Position numbers and translations under genes: made by a program | Notes under the pieces: generated by a model | The model's input: the letters and a program-made list of their open reading frames with translations, nothing else | What the model was told of the DNA's origin: nothing | Databases searched by the model: none | Source of the DNA: an uncultured Marivita sp. | GTDB lineage: Bacteria; Pseudomonadota; Alphaproteobacteria; Rhodobacterales; Rhodobacteraceae | Reading direction: 5' to 3' | Assembly (NCBI RefSeq): GCF_947488135.1 | Contig: NZ_CANKYW010000004.1 | Location: 186,001 to 250,000 of the forward strand | Length of the DNA stretch: 64,000 nucleotides | Shown: positions 1 to 9,404 of the stretch, piece after piece | Layout: each line of letters begins with the position of its first letter | Position numbering within the stretch: position 1 is the first letter of the stretch

Positions 1-26
1 CCCGAGCGCGGTCCACTGCGCTCGGG
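1..26. terminator. GC-rich perfect hairpin at window edge
   Basis: A 9-bp perfect stem (CCCGAGCGC at 1-9 with GCGCTCGGG at 18-26) encloses an 8-base loop. No T-run follows on the + strand, and what lies to the left is cut off. It may be the end of the upstream transcription unit or part of the long rpsB leader. Confidence 0.35.
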
Positions 27-54
27 CCACCCGCCCGGAAGGGCTTGCGCCTCG

Positions 55-126
55 CCCGAACCCCCGCTATACGCGCGCCACTGACACCACAGGCGGGGTC
101 GGGCCTTTGGGGGAGACATCCCCAAA
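55..126 (+). promoter_or_regulatory. Structured 5' leader of rpsB
   Basis: Two stems can be drawn upstream of rpsB. The stretch 55-67 (CCCGAACCCCCGC) pairs with 93-103 (GCGGGGTCGGG) with a two-base bulge. A second, 7-bp stem pairs TTTGGGG (106-112) with CCCCAAA (120-126) around the loop GAGACAT. Ribosomal protein S2 autoregulates rpsB-tsf in other bacteria, so a regulatory leader is plausible, but I do not recognise a described leader motif here. Function is inference. Confidence 0.35.
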
Positions 127-190
127 CGTCCACCGGTTGGCCACACGGCTGATACCCCCGCTGAGGATTGAAACCGGAAAGGAAACGACA

Positions 191-976
191 ATGGCTCTTC
201 CAGAGTTCACATTGCGCCAACTGCTTGAAGCAGGCGTACACTTCGGCCACCAGACGCAGCGTTGGAACCCCCGCATGGGCGAGTTCATCTACGGCGCGCG
301 CAACGGCATCCACATCATGGACCTCACGCAGACCGTTCCGATGCTCGACGCAGCATTGAATGTGATCCGCGAAACCGTGGCCAAGAACGGCCGCATCCTT
401 TTCGTCGGCACCAAGCGTCAGGCCCAGCAGCCCATCGCCGAAGCCGCCGAGAAATGCGCACAGTATTACATGAACCACCGTTGGCTCGGCGGCACGCTGA
501 CCAACTGGCAGACCGTCTCCAAATCGATCCAGCGCCTCAAGCAGATCGACGAGCAGATGGAGCAGGGCGCCGAAGGCCTCACCAAGAAAGAGCGTCTGGG
601 CATGGAGCGCGAGCAGGGCAAACTGCAAGCGTCGCTTGGCGGCATCCGCGAAATGGGCGGCGTGCCGGACCTGCTTTTCGTTATCGACGTCAAGAAAGAA
701 GCGCTGGCCGTGGCTGAAGCCAACAAGCTGGGCATCCCGGTCGTCGCGGTTGTCGACACCAACTGCTCGCCCGATGGTGTGGATTACATCATCCCGGGCA
801 ACGACGACGCCGCACGTGCGATCAGCCTGTATTGCGATCTGGTCTCGCGCGCTGCCCTCGACGGCATGACCGCACAAATGGGCGCCGCAGGCGTTGACCT
901 GGGTGCACTCGAAGACGCGCCGGTCGAAGAGGTCGTCGAAGAGGCGAAAGCCGCAGAAGACGCGCCCGCACAGTAA
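191..976 (+). CDS. rpsB: 30S ribosomal protein S2
   Basis: This 261-residue protein is ribosomal protein S2, which sits on the back of the 30S subunit and helps bind S1. The N-terminus ([17 protein letters not shown]), the [13 protein letters not shown] segment and [10 protein letters not shown] are all hallmark S2 stretches. The C-terminus carries a Glu/Ala-rich tail, common in alphaproteobacteria. The start at 191 is chosen because the homologous region begins there and a GGAAAGGAAA ribosome-binding stretch precedes it; an open frame continues upstream to 107 but is not conserved-looking. It is followed 88 bases later by tsf, the usual S2-EF-Ts operon. Confidence 0.97.
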   Translation: MALPEFTLRQLLEAGVHFGHQTQRWNPRMGEFIYGARNGIHIMDLTQTVPMLDAALNVIRETVAKNGRILFVGTKRQAQQPIAEAAEKCAQYYMNHRWLGGTLTNWQTVSKSIQRLKQIDEQMEQGAEGLTKKERLGMEREQGKLQASLGGIREMGGVPDLLFVIDVKKEALAVAEANKLGIPVVAVVDTNCSPDGVDYIIPGNDDAARAISLYCDLVSRAALDGMTAQMGAAGVDLGALEDAPVEEVVEEAKAAEDAPAQ

Positions 977-1064
977 GCGCCACCGCGCCGTTATACAGAT
1001 ATGACAGGGCAGGGCGGTCATTTGGCCGCCCGGGACGCCCGACAGATAATGAGGAGAGCCGAAC

Positions 1065-1940
1065 ATGGCGATCACAGCAGCACTCGTGAAGGAACTGCGC
1101 GAAATGACCGGCGCAGGCATGATGGATGCCAAGAAGGCGCTGGTCGAGAACGACGGCAACATGGACGCCGCCGTTGACTGGCTGCGCACCAAGGGCCTCG
1201 CCAAGGCCGCCAAGAAATCCGACCGGACCGCAGCCGAAGGGCTTGTCGCGGTCAAGGTTGACGGCGGCAAGGGCGTAGCTGTCGAAGTGAATTCGGAAAC
1301 CGATTTCGTCGGCAAGAACGCTGAATTCCAGGCGATGGTCGATGCCATCTCCGCGGCCGCTCTGACCGCAAGCGATGTCGAAGACCTGAAGTCCAAGGAC
1401 ATCGGCGGCAAGACCGTTCAGGACACCATCACCGACAAGATCGCGACCATCGGCGAAAACATGTCGCTGCGTCGCATGGCGTCGATCGAAGGCACGCAGG
1501 TCGTGTCCTACGTTCACAACGCCGCTGCGGATGGCATGGGCAAGATCGGCGTTCTCGTGGCGCTTTCGGGCGAAAACGAAGCGTTCGGCAAGCAGGTCGC
1601 GATGCATATTGCGGCAGTGAACCCGGCATCCTTGTCTTCGGCTGATCTTGATCCCGCCGTGATTGAAAAAGAACGTCAGATCCAGATCGACATCGCACGT
1701 GAGTCGGGCAAGCCCGAGCAGGTGATCGAGAAGATGATCGAAGGCCGCATGAAGAAATTTCTCAGCGAAGTCACGCTGTTGGGCCAATCCTTTGTGATCA
1801 ATCCTGACCTGACGGTCGAGGCCGCTGCAAAAGAAGCAGGTGTCGAAATCACCGGCTTCGTACGTCTCGAAGTTGGCGAAGGCATAGAGAAGGTTCAGGA
1901 AGATTTCGCAGCCGAAGTGGCCAAGGCCGCACAAGGCTAA
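1065..1940 (+). CDS. tsf: Translation elongation factor Ts
   Basis: EF-Ts (291 residues) is the nucleotide-exchange factor that recycles EF-Tu-GDP to EF-Tu-GTP. The N-terminal UBA-like helix bundle ([19 protein letters not shown]) and the core TDFVGKN motif, which contacts EF-Tu, are both present near residues 5-25 and 80-86. A GAGGAG ribosome-binding site lies just before the ATG. It is the second gene of the rpsB operon and is closed by a strong terminator 25 bases after the stop. Confidence 0.97.
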   Translation: MAITAALVKELREMTGAGMMDAKKALVENDGNMDAAVDWLRTKGLAKAAKKSDRTAAEGLVAVKVDGGKGVAVEVNSETDFVGKNAEFQAMVDAISAAALTASDVEDLKSKDIGGKTVQDTITDKIATIGENMSLRRMASIEGTQVVSYVHNAAADGMGKIGVLVALSGENEAFGKQVAMHIAAVNPASLSSADLDPAVIEKERQIQIDIARESGKPEQVIEKMIEGRMKKFLSEVTLLGQSFVINPDLTVEAAAKEAGVEITGFVRLEVGEGIEKVQEDFAAEVAKAAQG

Positions 1941-1964
1941 GTTTCTGTAAAATTGAAAAAATAA

Positions 1965-1999
1965 AGCGGCGCTGTTGAAATGAACAGCGCCGCTTTTTT
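1965..1999 (+). terminator. Rho-independent terminator of rpsB-tsf
   Basis: A 12-bp perfect stem (AGCGGCGCTGTT, 1965-1976, with AACAGCGCCGCT, 1983-1994) is followed by six T residues ending at 1999. This is a textbook intrinsic terminator directly after tsf. Confidence 0.93.
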
Positions 2000-2328
2000 G
2001 CGGGAGCAATGGACCGGCACCATTTTGGGGATGATGCGGTCCCTTGATCGGTGCAGACAAATCACCCGGGACAGGTCTTTCGTCATGACACGCGTCAAGC
2101 GTCTTAGAAACGGAACCCGCAGCGCCCTCGAAATATAAGAGATGCGGGTCCCATGTTCCTTGGCTGAAATTGCCACCACTCACGGAACCCACACATCATG
2201 CCAATTTACGCTGGGTCAAGGAAGGGTGGAGATAATGACCACACAGTTTTTTCACGCTTGCGAATATTACATAATACTGATTATAAGAATTTTGTATCGA
2301 CATATAGTAGCATACGAACAATGCCCCC
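2000..2328. other. Gene-free stretch with an AT-rich patch
   Basis: No convincing gene is seen. Short open frames here have no recognisable protein features. The right half is notably AT-rich: the row 2221-2280 counts 38% GC and 2281-2340 counts 32% GC, against well over 60% around it. It lies between two genes that converge (tsf and the M20 deacylase), so it is not an obvious promoter region. Confidence 0.5.
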
Positions 2329-3609
2329 CTATATCTTTTTTGTCCCGCACCATTCAGCAATGAATAACGCCATAGCGACCGTAACGCGCTTTAGCGAGGA
2401 CACGCTCACCCGTTCATCAAATCCGTGGATGTTCTCCGAGATCGGTCCGTAGCACAGCGACGGGATATCGTTATACAGACGGTACACCCGACAATCGAGG
2501 TAGCCCGGCGTCGTAAAGCTTTGCAGTGGTTTGCCCGTCGCCGCGCGGTGCGCGCGCTCCAGAACGGCCTCGGCATCAGAACCAGGCTCCTGCACATAGC
2601 CTTCTGCAAAGAACCCATTGAACGTGATTTTCGTTGGCGTCTCAGAGAGATAGAGATCGTTCTTCGCAAACTGCGCGATACGCGCTTCGATCTCTGCGGC
2701 AGCATCTGCCGCCTTGATGCCGGGGTAAATCGCGATGCGGCACTGGATGCGGCACCAGGCCGGCACCGAGGATCCCCAATCGCCGCCTTCTATTTGTCCG
2801 ATATTCAGATTAATTGGGTGATCCAAGTCACGGAAATACTTGTGATTATGGCGTTCGGCATTCCAGGCCTCCTCAAGCTCGCGCAGGCTGGCAATCACTC
2901 GATACGCGGCGTCAATGGCGTTTGCGCCCGCGCCCATTTCACGGACATGAACCGGCCTGCCGCGCAACTCCACTTCGAACCAGAGTGTCCCCACATTGGC
3001 CCGTACCAGCATTTCTTCCTCTGGCTCAGGGATCAGCACGGCATCCGCGCTGTGCCCCTTGAGATAGGTCATCAAGGCGCCATTGCCGGTGGATTCTTCT
3101 TCCACGACAGACTGGATTTCCACCCGTGCCGCCGGGGTCAGTCCGGCCGCTTTGAGTGCGTCCATCGCAAAGATCATCGCAGCGTGCCCGGCTTTCATGT
3201 CCGCGCCCCCGCGCCCGTAGAGCCAATCGCCCTCTAGGGTCGGCTCGAACGGCGGAAAGCGCCACATTTCGGTTGGGCCTGTGGGGACTACATCGGTGTG
3301 AGCCTGTAAAATCAGAGACTTGCCGTGCGTTGTTGATGGAACGTGCGTGCCGATCACGATGGGAGCCGTGGAATGCGCGGCACTGAATTTTCCGCCGCCC
3401 TCATGCGCTTCGATCGCCGCGCGGTCCATGTCGAACCGCGTCATGGCGTATCCACGCTGATCGAGCGCATCATACACAAAGGCCTGCACATCGTGCTCCT
3501 GCCCTCGTGTCGATGCAAACCGCATCAGGTCTTGGGTGAACGCGAGCTGCCGGTCAAACCCATCGTGAACCGCCTTGGTTATGGCGTCTGTGACGGCGTC
3601 TTCGAGCAT
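2329..3609 (-). CDS. M20 family amidohydrolase (ArgE/DapE-type deacylase)
   Basis: This 426-residue protein belongs to the M20 di-zinc hydrolases, which remove acyl groups from amino acids (acetylornithine deacetylase, succinyl-diaminopimelate desuccinylase and relatives). Metal and catalytic motifs are visible: AHTDVVP (His104, Asp106), GRGGADMKAG (Asp137), the Glu pair in VVEEES (about 169-171) and a C-terminal His in NIHGFDERV. The start is supported by an AGGTGG ribosome-binding site. It is divergent from pstS across 334 bases. Its exact substrate cannot be read from the sequence; ArgE and DapE proper are only two of the options. Confidence 0.85.
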   Translation of the reverse strand: MLEDAVTDAITKAVHDGFDRQLAFTQDLMRFASTRGQEHDVQAFVYDALDQRGYAMTRFDMDRAAIEAHEGGGKFSAAHSTAPIVIGTHVPSTTHGKSLILQAHTDVVPTGPTEMWRFPPFEPTLEGDWLYGRGGADMKAGHAAMIFAMDALKAAGLTPAARVEIQSVVEEESTGNGALMTYLKGHSADAVLIPEPEEEMLVRANVGTLWFEVELRGRPVHVREMGAGANAIDAAYRVIASLRELEEAWNAERHNHKYFRDLDHPINLNIGQIEGGDWGSSVPAWCRIQCRIAIYPGIKAADAAAEIEARIAQFAKNDLYLSETPTKITFNGFFAEGYVQEPGSDAEAVLERAHRAATGKPLQSFTTPGYLDCRVYRLYNDIPSLCYGPISENIHGFDERVSVSSLKRVTVAMALFIAEWCGTKKI

Positions 3610-3830
3610 TGCTGCCCACCTTTCGTTTTCGGCGTGTGACCGACAGTGTGCGATTCTCCGGTCTACGGATCAAGACGTTACAATCGGGTGCGATTTGGAC
3701 GGAACCACAGCACAAACGCTCCCGAGCAACGGATCCATTCGCCAATTTACCCAAAGTCAAACCGTAAAAATGTATATTAAAAACAGATACATACAGGTTT
3801 TCTTATCATCGATCCCAATCCACAGCGCCA

Positions 3831-3863
3831 CTGTCATAAAACCGTTACGCAACTGTCACAAAA
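3831..3863 (+). promoter_or_regulatory. Pho box: three 11-bp PhoB repeats before pstS
   Basis: Three consecutive 11-base units are visible: CTGTCATAAAA, CCGTTACGCAA and CTGTCACAAAA. They match the known PhoB direct-repeat pattern CTGTCAT-N4 closely, with the middle unit weaker. They end 80 bases before the pstS start, so PhoB very likely activates the pst operon under phosphate limitation. The rest of the 3610-3943 intergenic region holds an AT-rich segment with a small TGTAT/ATACA inverted repeat (3771-3791) of unknown meaning. Confidence 0.88.
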
Positions 3864-3943
3864 GCATGTCCGAACAAGGTTAGACCATCGCCAACGGTCA
3901 TCAGGGGGATGGCCGAGAGATATCCAACCGAGGAGCTGACATA

Positions 3944-4981
3944 ATGTCCGTTAAACTCTCTGCATCGGCGCTCGCAATCGCTGCCGTATCCGCAACGTCC
4001 GCACTGGCGCGTGACAACGTGCAGATCGCCGGGTCGTCCACCGTCCTGCCCTACGCGTCCATCGTGGCCGAAGCGTTCGGCGAAAACACTGATTTCCCGA
4101 CGCCGGTCGTCGAATCCGGCGGTTCGTCGTCGGGCCTCAAGCGCTTCTGCGAAGGTGTCGGCGAAAACACCATCGACATCGCGAACTCGTCCCGCCCGAT
4201 CCGCGAAGCGGAGATCGCGGCCTGCGCCGAAAACGGCGTGACCGACATCATTGAGGTCCGCATCGGTTATGACGGCATCGTCTTCGCCTCGCAGCAATCC
4301 GGCCCGGATTTCAACGCGTTCGTGCCCGCCGACATCTACAATGCCATCGGCGCACAGGTCATGAAGGACGGCGCTCTGGTCGAGAACGACTACCAGACCT
4401 GGTCCGAATTCAACGGCGATCTGCCCGATGCCGAGATCGCCATGTTCATCCCCGGCACCAAGCACGGCACCCGGGAAGTCTTCGAAGAGCAGGTTCTGCT
4501 GGCAGGCTGCGAAGCCACCGGCGCGATGGAAGCGATGATCGCGGGCGGCATGTCCGAGGACGACGCCGAAGATTCCTGCCTCGACGTGCGTCAGGATGGC
4601 AAGTCGGTCGATATCGACGGCGATTACACCGAGACCCTCGCGCGCATCGACGCCAACACCAACGGCATCGGCGTGTTCGGCCTCGCGTTCTACGAGAACA
4701 ATACCGACAAGCTGAAAGTGGCAACGATGTCCGGTGTGGCTCCGTCCACCGAAACCATCGCATCGGGCGAATACCCCGTGTCCCGCCCGCTGTTCTTCTA
4801 CGTCAAGAAAGCCCATATCGGCGTGATCCCGGGCCTCAAGGACTTCGCGCAATTCTTCGTCGCCGATGAGCTGGCCGGCCCGAACGGCCCGCTTGCGCAA
4901 TACGGCCTGGTCTCCGACCCCGAGCTTGCCAAGACGCAGCAGGCCGTGGCTGACGAAAAGGTCATGGGCGCGGATTTGTGA
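3944..4981 (+). CDS. pstS: Phosphate ABC transporter, periplasmic binding protein
   Basis: PstS captures phosphate in the periplasm and delivers it to PstCA. The 345-residue protein opens with a signal peptide (about residues 1-22, ending ALA) and then shows the phosphate-loop motifs GSSTVLPY and ESGGSSSGL typical of the family. It is the first gene of pstSCAB-phoU-phoB and sits behind the Pho box. A hairpin after its stop probably lets more pstS than pstC message accumulate, as expected for a binding protein needed in excess. Confidence 0.95.
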   Translation: MSVKLSASALAIAAVSATSALARDNVQIAGSSTVLPYASIVAEAFGENTDFPTPVVESGGSSSGLKRFCEGVGENTIDIANSSRPIREAEIAACAENGVTDIIEVRIGYDGIVFASQQSGPDFNAFVPADIYNAIGAQVMKDGALVENDYQTWSEFNGDLPDAEIAMFIPGTKHGTREVFEEQVLLAGCEATGAMEAMIAGGMSEDDAEDSCLDVRQDGKSVDIDGDYTETLARIDANTNGIGVFGLAFYENNTDKLKVATMSGVAPSTETIASGEYPVSRPLFFYVKKAHIGVIPGLKDFAQFFVADELAGPNGPLAQYGLVSDPELAKTQQAVADEKVMGADL

Positions 4982-5004
4982 TCCGCTTACCCACCGAAAC
5001 ACTC

Positions 5005-5030
5005 CGAAGGCGGCTGATGGGCCGCCTTCG
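5005..5030 (+). terminator. Intra-operon hairpin between pstS and pstC
   Basis: A perfect 10-bp stem (CGAAGGCGGC, 5005-5014, with GCCGCCTTCG, 5021-5030) has a 6-base loop and is followed by CCTTTA rather than a real T-run. It is likely a partial terminator or mRNA stabiliser that sets the pstS to pstC ratio. Confidence 0.6.
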
Positions 5031-5069
5031 CCTTTATCGAACCATCCGTTCAACGATCCTGGGGACCTC

Positions 5070-6542
5070 ATGACGCTGCTCTGGCTTTTCCTGATCACGC
5101 TCGCGATTGCCGCCGGGGCGTTCGTCCTTGCTCGCAGCCGTGTCCTGGCACAGTCGGGGCAGGACCGACGCAAACTGCATTCGCTCCCGGTCTATTACGG
5201 CAGCAACGCCGCAATGAAGTCCGCGATCCCTGCCCTGCTGGTCCTCGTAATCTGGCTCATCGCGCAGCCCTTCGTGGTGAACAACGCGGTCTCCGGCATG
5301 ATTTCTGATAGCGCGATTGCCGACAATTCCTCGCGTGGTCTGGTCTTGGCCGAAGTCCGTCGCGCGGCGGACGGGCTGGATCTCGCGGTCGCGTCGGGCG
5401 CGCTGACAGCCGATCAGGCCACGGATCCGCAATCCGATTTCGAGACCGTAACCAGCGCCATCGAAGAGTCCGGGGCCATCCTGACCTCGCAAATCACCGA
5501 ACCGGTCCTGCGCGCCGCCCAGGCCTTTCGCGCCATGACCGCGACCGGGAAGCGGCTCATGGCCGGTGTCGTACTGCTGATCGCTGCCCTTGGCGCGCTC
5601 TGGGGCCTGCGGGAGACCTCGCCGGAGTTTCGCGCCCGCAACGTGGTCGAACAGGGCGTGCGCGCCCTTCTCATCGCCGCGGCGTCCATCGCCATCCTCA
5701 CAACGCTGGGCATTGTCCTGTCGCTGGTCTTCAACACGATCGAGTTCTTCCGCCTTTACCCGGCCTCCGAGTTCTTCTTCGGCACCAATTGGGCGCCCAG
5801 CTTTTCGGGGCGTGGCGGCGCGTCGGACCTTGGCATCCTGCCGCTCCTGTGGGGTACGTTCTATATTTCCATCGTCGCGCTGATCGTGGCCGTTCCCATC
5901 GGCCTTTTCGCCGCGATCTACCTGTCGGAATACGCAAGCCCCCGGCTGCGCGCCATCGCCAAGCCGATGCTCGAAGTGCTCGCGGGCATCCCGACCATCG
6001 TTTACGGCCTCTTCGCCTTGCTCACGGTCGGCCCGCTGCTGGTCAGCGTGTTCGGTGACGAGGGCCTTGGGTGGATGCAGGCGGGGACGGCCGTGATGAC
6101 GGCGGGCCTGGTCATGGGCATCATGCTCATCCCCTTCGTGTCCTCATTGTCGGACGACATCATCAACGCGGTGCCGCAATCCATGCGCGACGGTTCATAT
6201 GGGTTGGGAGCCACGCAATCGGAAACCATCCGGCAGGTGGTTTTGCCCGCCGCCCTGCCCGGCATTGTCGGTGCGATCCTGCTGGCCGCCAGCCGCGCCA
6301 TCGGTGAGACCATGATCGTGGTGCTGGGCGCCGGCGCTGCAGCGCGCCTGTCGCTGAACCCGTTTGACGCCATGACCACCGTGACCGCCAAGATCGTGTC
6401 GCAGCTGACGGGCGACTCGGACTTCGCATCGCCCGAGGCCTTGGTCGCCTTTGCCCTCGGCATGACGCTCTTCGTCATCACGCTCGGGCTCAATGTCTTC
6501 GCCCTCTACATCGTGCGCACATACCGGGAGCAGTACGAATGA
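5070..6542 (+). CDS. pstC: Phosphate ABC transporter permease PstC
   Basis: PstC is one of the two inner-membrane channel subunits for high-affinity phosphate uptake. The C-terminal part is the usual permease with the EAA loop (YGLGATQSETIRQVVLPAAL). At 490 residues it is much longer than E. coli PstC (about 320), because of an N-terminal extension with two membrane segments (about residues 2-18 and 51-70) and a helical stretch. The start at 5070 follows a GGGGAC stretch; the frame stays open upstream inside pstS but lacks family features there. It overlaps pstA by four bases (ATGA). Confidence 0.93.
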   Translation: MTLLWLFLITLAIAAGAFVLARSRVLAQSGQDRRKLHSLPVYYGSNAAMKSAIPALLVLVIWLIAQPFVVNNAVSGMISDSAIADNSSRGLVLAEVRRAADGLDLAVASGALTADQATDPQSDFETVTSAIEESGAILTSQITEPVLRAAQAFRAMTATGKRLMAGVVLLIAALGALWGLRETSPEFRARNVVEQGVRALLIAAASIAILTTLGIVLSLVFNTIEFFRLYPASEFFFGTNWAPSFSGRGGASDLGILPLLWGTFYISIVALIVAVPIGLFAAIYLSEYASPRLRAIAKPMLEVLAGIPTIVYGLFALLTVGPLLVSVFGDEGLGWMQAGTAVMTAGLVMGIMLIPFVSSLSDDIINAVPQSMRDGSYGLGATQSETIRQVVLPAALPGIVGAILLAASRAIGETMIVVLGAGAAARLSLNPFDAMTTVTAKIVSQLTGDSDFASPEALVAFALGMTLFVITLGLNVFALYIVRTYREQYE

Positions 6543-7861
6543 CCGACGCAAGCATGGACAGCGCCCCGACGAAGGGCCGCCTCACCACCGTCGACGCCCG
6601 CACGAAAAAGCGCAACGCCGCTGAAAAGCGGTTCAAGGCCTATGGCCTGACCGCGATTCTCATCGGGCTTTTCTTCCTCGTCGTCCTGGCCGTATCGATC
6701 CTGCGCTCCGGACTTCCGGCCTTCACCCAAGCGAATGTGCAGGTGGAGTTTACCCTCAGCCAGGACGAGTATGACGCCGCCGAAGGCCAGATGCTCAAGA
6801 CCAAGGCCTACGAAAACCTGTTCATCGCTGCCCTGGAAAACCAGCTTGAAGAACGTGGGCTCGAGGTCGATTTCGACGCCGCCGCCATCGAACGCCTGCT
6901 GGGCAAGACCGGTGGCACGATCCGTGAGTTCTTCCTGGAAAACCCGGACCGGATCGGGACACCCGTGACCTTCGACCTTGCCGCGTCGTCGCGCGTGGAT
7001 GGCTATCTCAAGGGCCGTGTGACCCGTGAGTCCGTCGTCGACAGCCGCTTCCTGATGGTCAGTGACCTTGATCTGGTCGATGCCCTACGGGACGCCGGAA
7101 TCATCACGTCCGGGTTCAACTGGAACTTCATCACCGGATCGGATTCCGGCGTCGACAATCCCGGCGGTGCGGGCATCGGCGTGTCGGTGATCGGGTCGTT
7201 CTTCATGATGCTGGTCGTATTGGCGTTGTCTTTGCCCATCGGTGTCGCTGCGTCGATCTACCTTGAGGAATTCGCCCCGCAAAACTGGTTCACCGACCTG
7301 ATCGAGGTGAACATCTCGAACCTTGCCGCTGTGCCGTCCATCGTGTTCGGCATCCTGGGTCTCGCGGTCTTCATCCAGTTCATGCACCTGCCGCAATCGG
7401 CCCCGCTTGTGGGTGGTCTGGTGCTGACGCTGATGACCCTGCCCACCATCATCATTTCGACCCGCGCGTCGCTGAAATCGGTGCCGCCGTCGATCCGCGA
7501 AGCGGCTTTGGGCGTCGGCGCCTCCAAGATGCAGACGGTGTTCCACCACGTCCTGCCCCTGGCCGCCCCCGGCATCCTGACAGGCACCATCATCGGTCTG
7601 GCGCAGGCGTTGGGCGAGACCGCCCCCCTGCTGTTGATCGGCATGGTCGGCTTCATCGCACGGGCCTATCCCGAAGGTGTGGCCTCGGGTTTCATCGACC
7701 CGAACTCGGCCATGCCCGCGCAGATCTACACTTGGGCCTCGCGCGCCGATCCCGGATTTTACGAGAAAGCCTGGGGTGGGATCATCATCCTTCTCATCTT
7801 CCTTCTGACGATGAACATCATCGCGATCATTCTGCGCCGCCGCTTCGAGCGCCGCTGGTAA
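6539..7861 (+). CDS. pstA: Phosphate ABC transporter permease PstA
   Basis: PstA pairs with PstC to form the phosphate channel. The 440-residue protein has an N-terminal membrane helix (about 37-57), a long extra-membrane region of about 150 residues of the kind found in alphaproteobacterial PstA (DUF3333-like, from memory of the family), and then the permease core with the EAA loop (LGVGASKMQTVFHHVLPLAA). The ATG overlaps the pstC stop, indicating translational coupling. Confidence 0.94.
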   Translation: MTDASMDSAPTKGRLTTVDARTKKRNAAEKRFKAYGLTAILIGLFFLVVLAVSILRSGLPAFTQANVQVEFTLSQDEYDAAEGQMLKTKAYENLFIAALENQLEERGLEVDFDAAAIERLLGKTGGTIREFFLENPDRIGTPVTFDLAASSRVDGYLKGRVTRESVVDSRFLMVSDLDLVDALRDAGIITSGFNWNFITGSDSGVDNPGGAGIGVSVIGSFFMMLVVLALSLPIGVAASIYLEEFAPQNWFTDLIEVNISNLAAVPSIVFGILGLAVFIQFMHLPQSAPLVGGLVLTLMTLPTIIISTRASLKSVPPSIREAALGVGASKMQTVFHHVLPLAAPGILTGTIIGLAQALGETAPLLLIGMVGFIARAYPEGVASGFIDPNSAMPAQIYTWASRADPGFYEKAWGGIIILLIFLLTMNIIAIILRRRFERRW

Positions 7862-7876
7862 TCAGGACCCCGCCCC

Positions 7877-8677
7877 ATGTACGATGCGACTTACGACACC
7901 ACACAGGAGACGGCCGTGACTGACGTCAAAATCAAAGCCAAGGACGTGCAGGTCTATTACGCCGACAACCACGCCATCAAGGACGTCTCGGTCGAGATCG
8001 AGGACAAGACCGTGACCGCCTTCATCGGCCCGTCGGGCTGTGGCAAATCCACCTTCCTGCGCTGCATCAACCGGATGAACGACACCATCGACATCTGCCG
8101 GGTCGAGGGCGATATCCTGATCGACGGTGACGACATCTATGACAAGCGTGTGGATCCGGTGCAACTGCGCGCCAAGGTGGGCATGGTGTTCCAGAAACCC
8201 AACCCCTTCCCCAAGTCGATCTACGACAACATCGCCTACGGCCCCCGGATCCATGGCATGGCCCGCAACAAAGCCGAACTGGACGAGATCGTGGAACGCG
8301 CCCTGCGCCGCGGTGCCATCTGGGACGAGGTGAAGGACCGGCTCCAGGCGCCGGGCACTGGCCTGTCGGGTGGTCAGCAACAGCGGCTCTGCATCGCCCG
8401 CGCCGTGGCGACCGAACCCGAGGTGTTGCTGATGGACGAGCCCTGTTCGGCGCTCGACCCCATCGCCACCGCACAGGTCGAGGAACTGATCGACGAGCTG
8501 CGCCAGAACTACGCCGTTGTGATCGTGACCCACTCCATGCAGCAGGCCGCGCGCGTCAGCCAGAAGACCGCGTTCTTCCATCTCGGGCATCTCGTGGAAT
8601 ACGACGACACCTCCAAGATTTTCACCAACCCCGAAGACAGCCGCACCGAAAGCTACATCACCGGACGGATTGGATAA
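7877..8677 (+). CDS. pstB: Phosphate ABC transporter ATPase
   Basis: PstB hydrolyses ATP to drive phosphate import. All ABC motifs are visible in its 266 residues: Walker [10 protein letters not shown] (51-59), Q-loop in [10 protein letters not shown], signature LSGGQQQR, Walker [12 protein letters not shown] and the switch His in IVTHSM. A CAGGA ribosome-binding site precedes the ATG; a GTG at 7916 is a possible alternative start. It lies 15 bases after pstA and just before phoU. Confidence 0.96.
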   Translation: MYDATYDTTQETAVTDVKIKAKDVQVYYADNHAIKDVSVEIEDKTVTAFIGPSGCGKSTFLRCINRMNDTIDICRVEGDILIDGDDIYDKRVDPVQLRAKVGMVFQKPNPFPKSIYDNIAYGPRIHGMARNKAELDEIVERALRRGAIWDEVKDRLQAPGTGLSGGQQQRLCIARAVATEPEVLLMDEPCSALDPIATAQVEELIDELRQNYAVVIVTHSMQQAARVSQKTAFFHLGHLVEYDDTSKIFTNPEDSRTESYITGRIG

Positions 8678-8681
8678 GACC

Positions 8682-9398
8682 GTGAGCCAGGAACATATCT
8701 CAAGCGCCTTCGACCGCGATCTCGAAGGCATTCAGGCCCGTATCATGAAAATGGGCGGTCTGGTCGAACAGGCCATTCTCGACTCCGCGCAGGCGCTCGA
8801 CACCCGCGATCAGGAACTCGCCGACAAGGTGCGCGCCGGGGACAAGGCCATCGACGAACTCGAAGAGCTTTTGAACGAGGAGGCCGCCCGCGTCATCGCC
8901 CTGCGCGCCCCCACCGCCATCGACCTGCGCGTGATCCTGTCGGTGATGCGCATGAGCGCCAATCTCGAACGGATCGGCGATCTGGCCAAAAACCTCGCCA
9001 AGCGCAACGCGGTGCTGATGACGATGCCGAACATCAGTGGTTCGACCGCCCAGCTGCGCCGCATGTCGCGCGACGTGCAGCTGATGCTCAAGGACGCGCT
9101 CGACGCCTATATCCAGCGCGACGAAAAGCTGGCCGCGAACGTGATCGAACGGGACGTGGACATCGACCAGATGTACAACACGCTGTTCCGCGAATTCCTG
9201 ACCTTCATGTTGGAAGACCCGCGCAACATCACGCCCTGCATGCACCTGCATTTCATCGCCAAGAACGTGGAACGCATGGGCGATCACGTGACCTCGATCG
9301 CTGAACAGGTGGTGTTCCTTGTCACCGGCGAAAAACCCGACGAGCCGCGCCAGAAGGACGACAACACGTCGACGGACGCCGCCTTGTCGCGGGGATAA
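8682..9398 (+). CDS. phoU: Phosphate signalling regulator PhoU
   Basis: PhoU links the PstSCAB transporter to the PhoR-PhoB two-component system and keeps it quiet when phosphate is plentiful. The 238-residue protein has the two three-helix repeats of the family, with LRAPTAIDLRVILSVMRMS and ERMGDHVTSIAE as recognisable stretches. The start is read as GTG at 8682 because the sequence from there (MSQEHISSAFDRDLE) matches the usual PhoU N-terminus; a TTG at 8670, overlapping pstB, is the alternative. It lies 6 bases before phoB. Confidence 0.94.
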   Translation: MSQEHISSAFDRDLEGIQARIMKMGGLVEQAILDSAQALDTRDQELADKVRAGDKAIDELEELLNEEAARVIALRAPTAIDLRVILSVMRMSANLERIGDLAKNLAKRNAVLMTMPNISGSTAQLRRMSRDVQLMLKDALDAYIQRDEKLAANVIERDVDIDQMYNTLFREFLTFMLEDPRNITPCMHLHFIAKNVERMGDHVTSIAEQVVFLVTGEKPDEPRQKDDNTSTDAALSRG

Positions 9399-9404
9399 AC
9401 CATC

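Noticed and set aside
822-2192. Long minus-strand open frame opposite rpsB and tsf
   Set aside because: It is antisense to two certain genes, has low-complexity His/Arg/Asp-rich content typical of GC-rich shadow frames, and lacks a ribosome-binding site.
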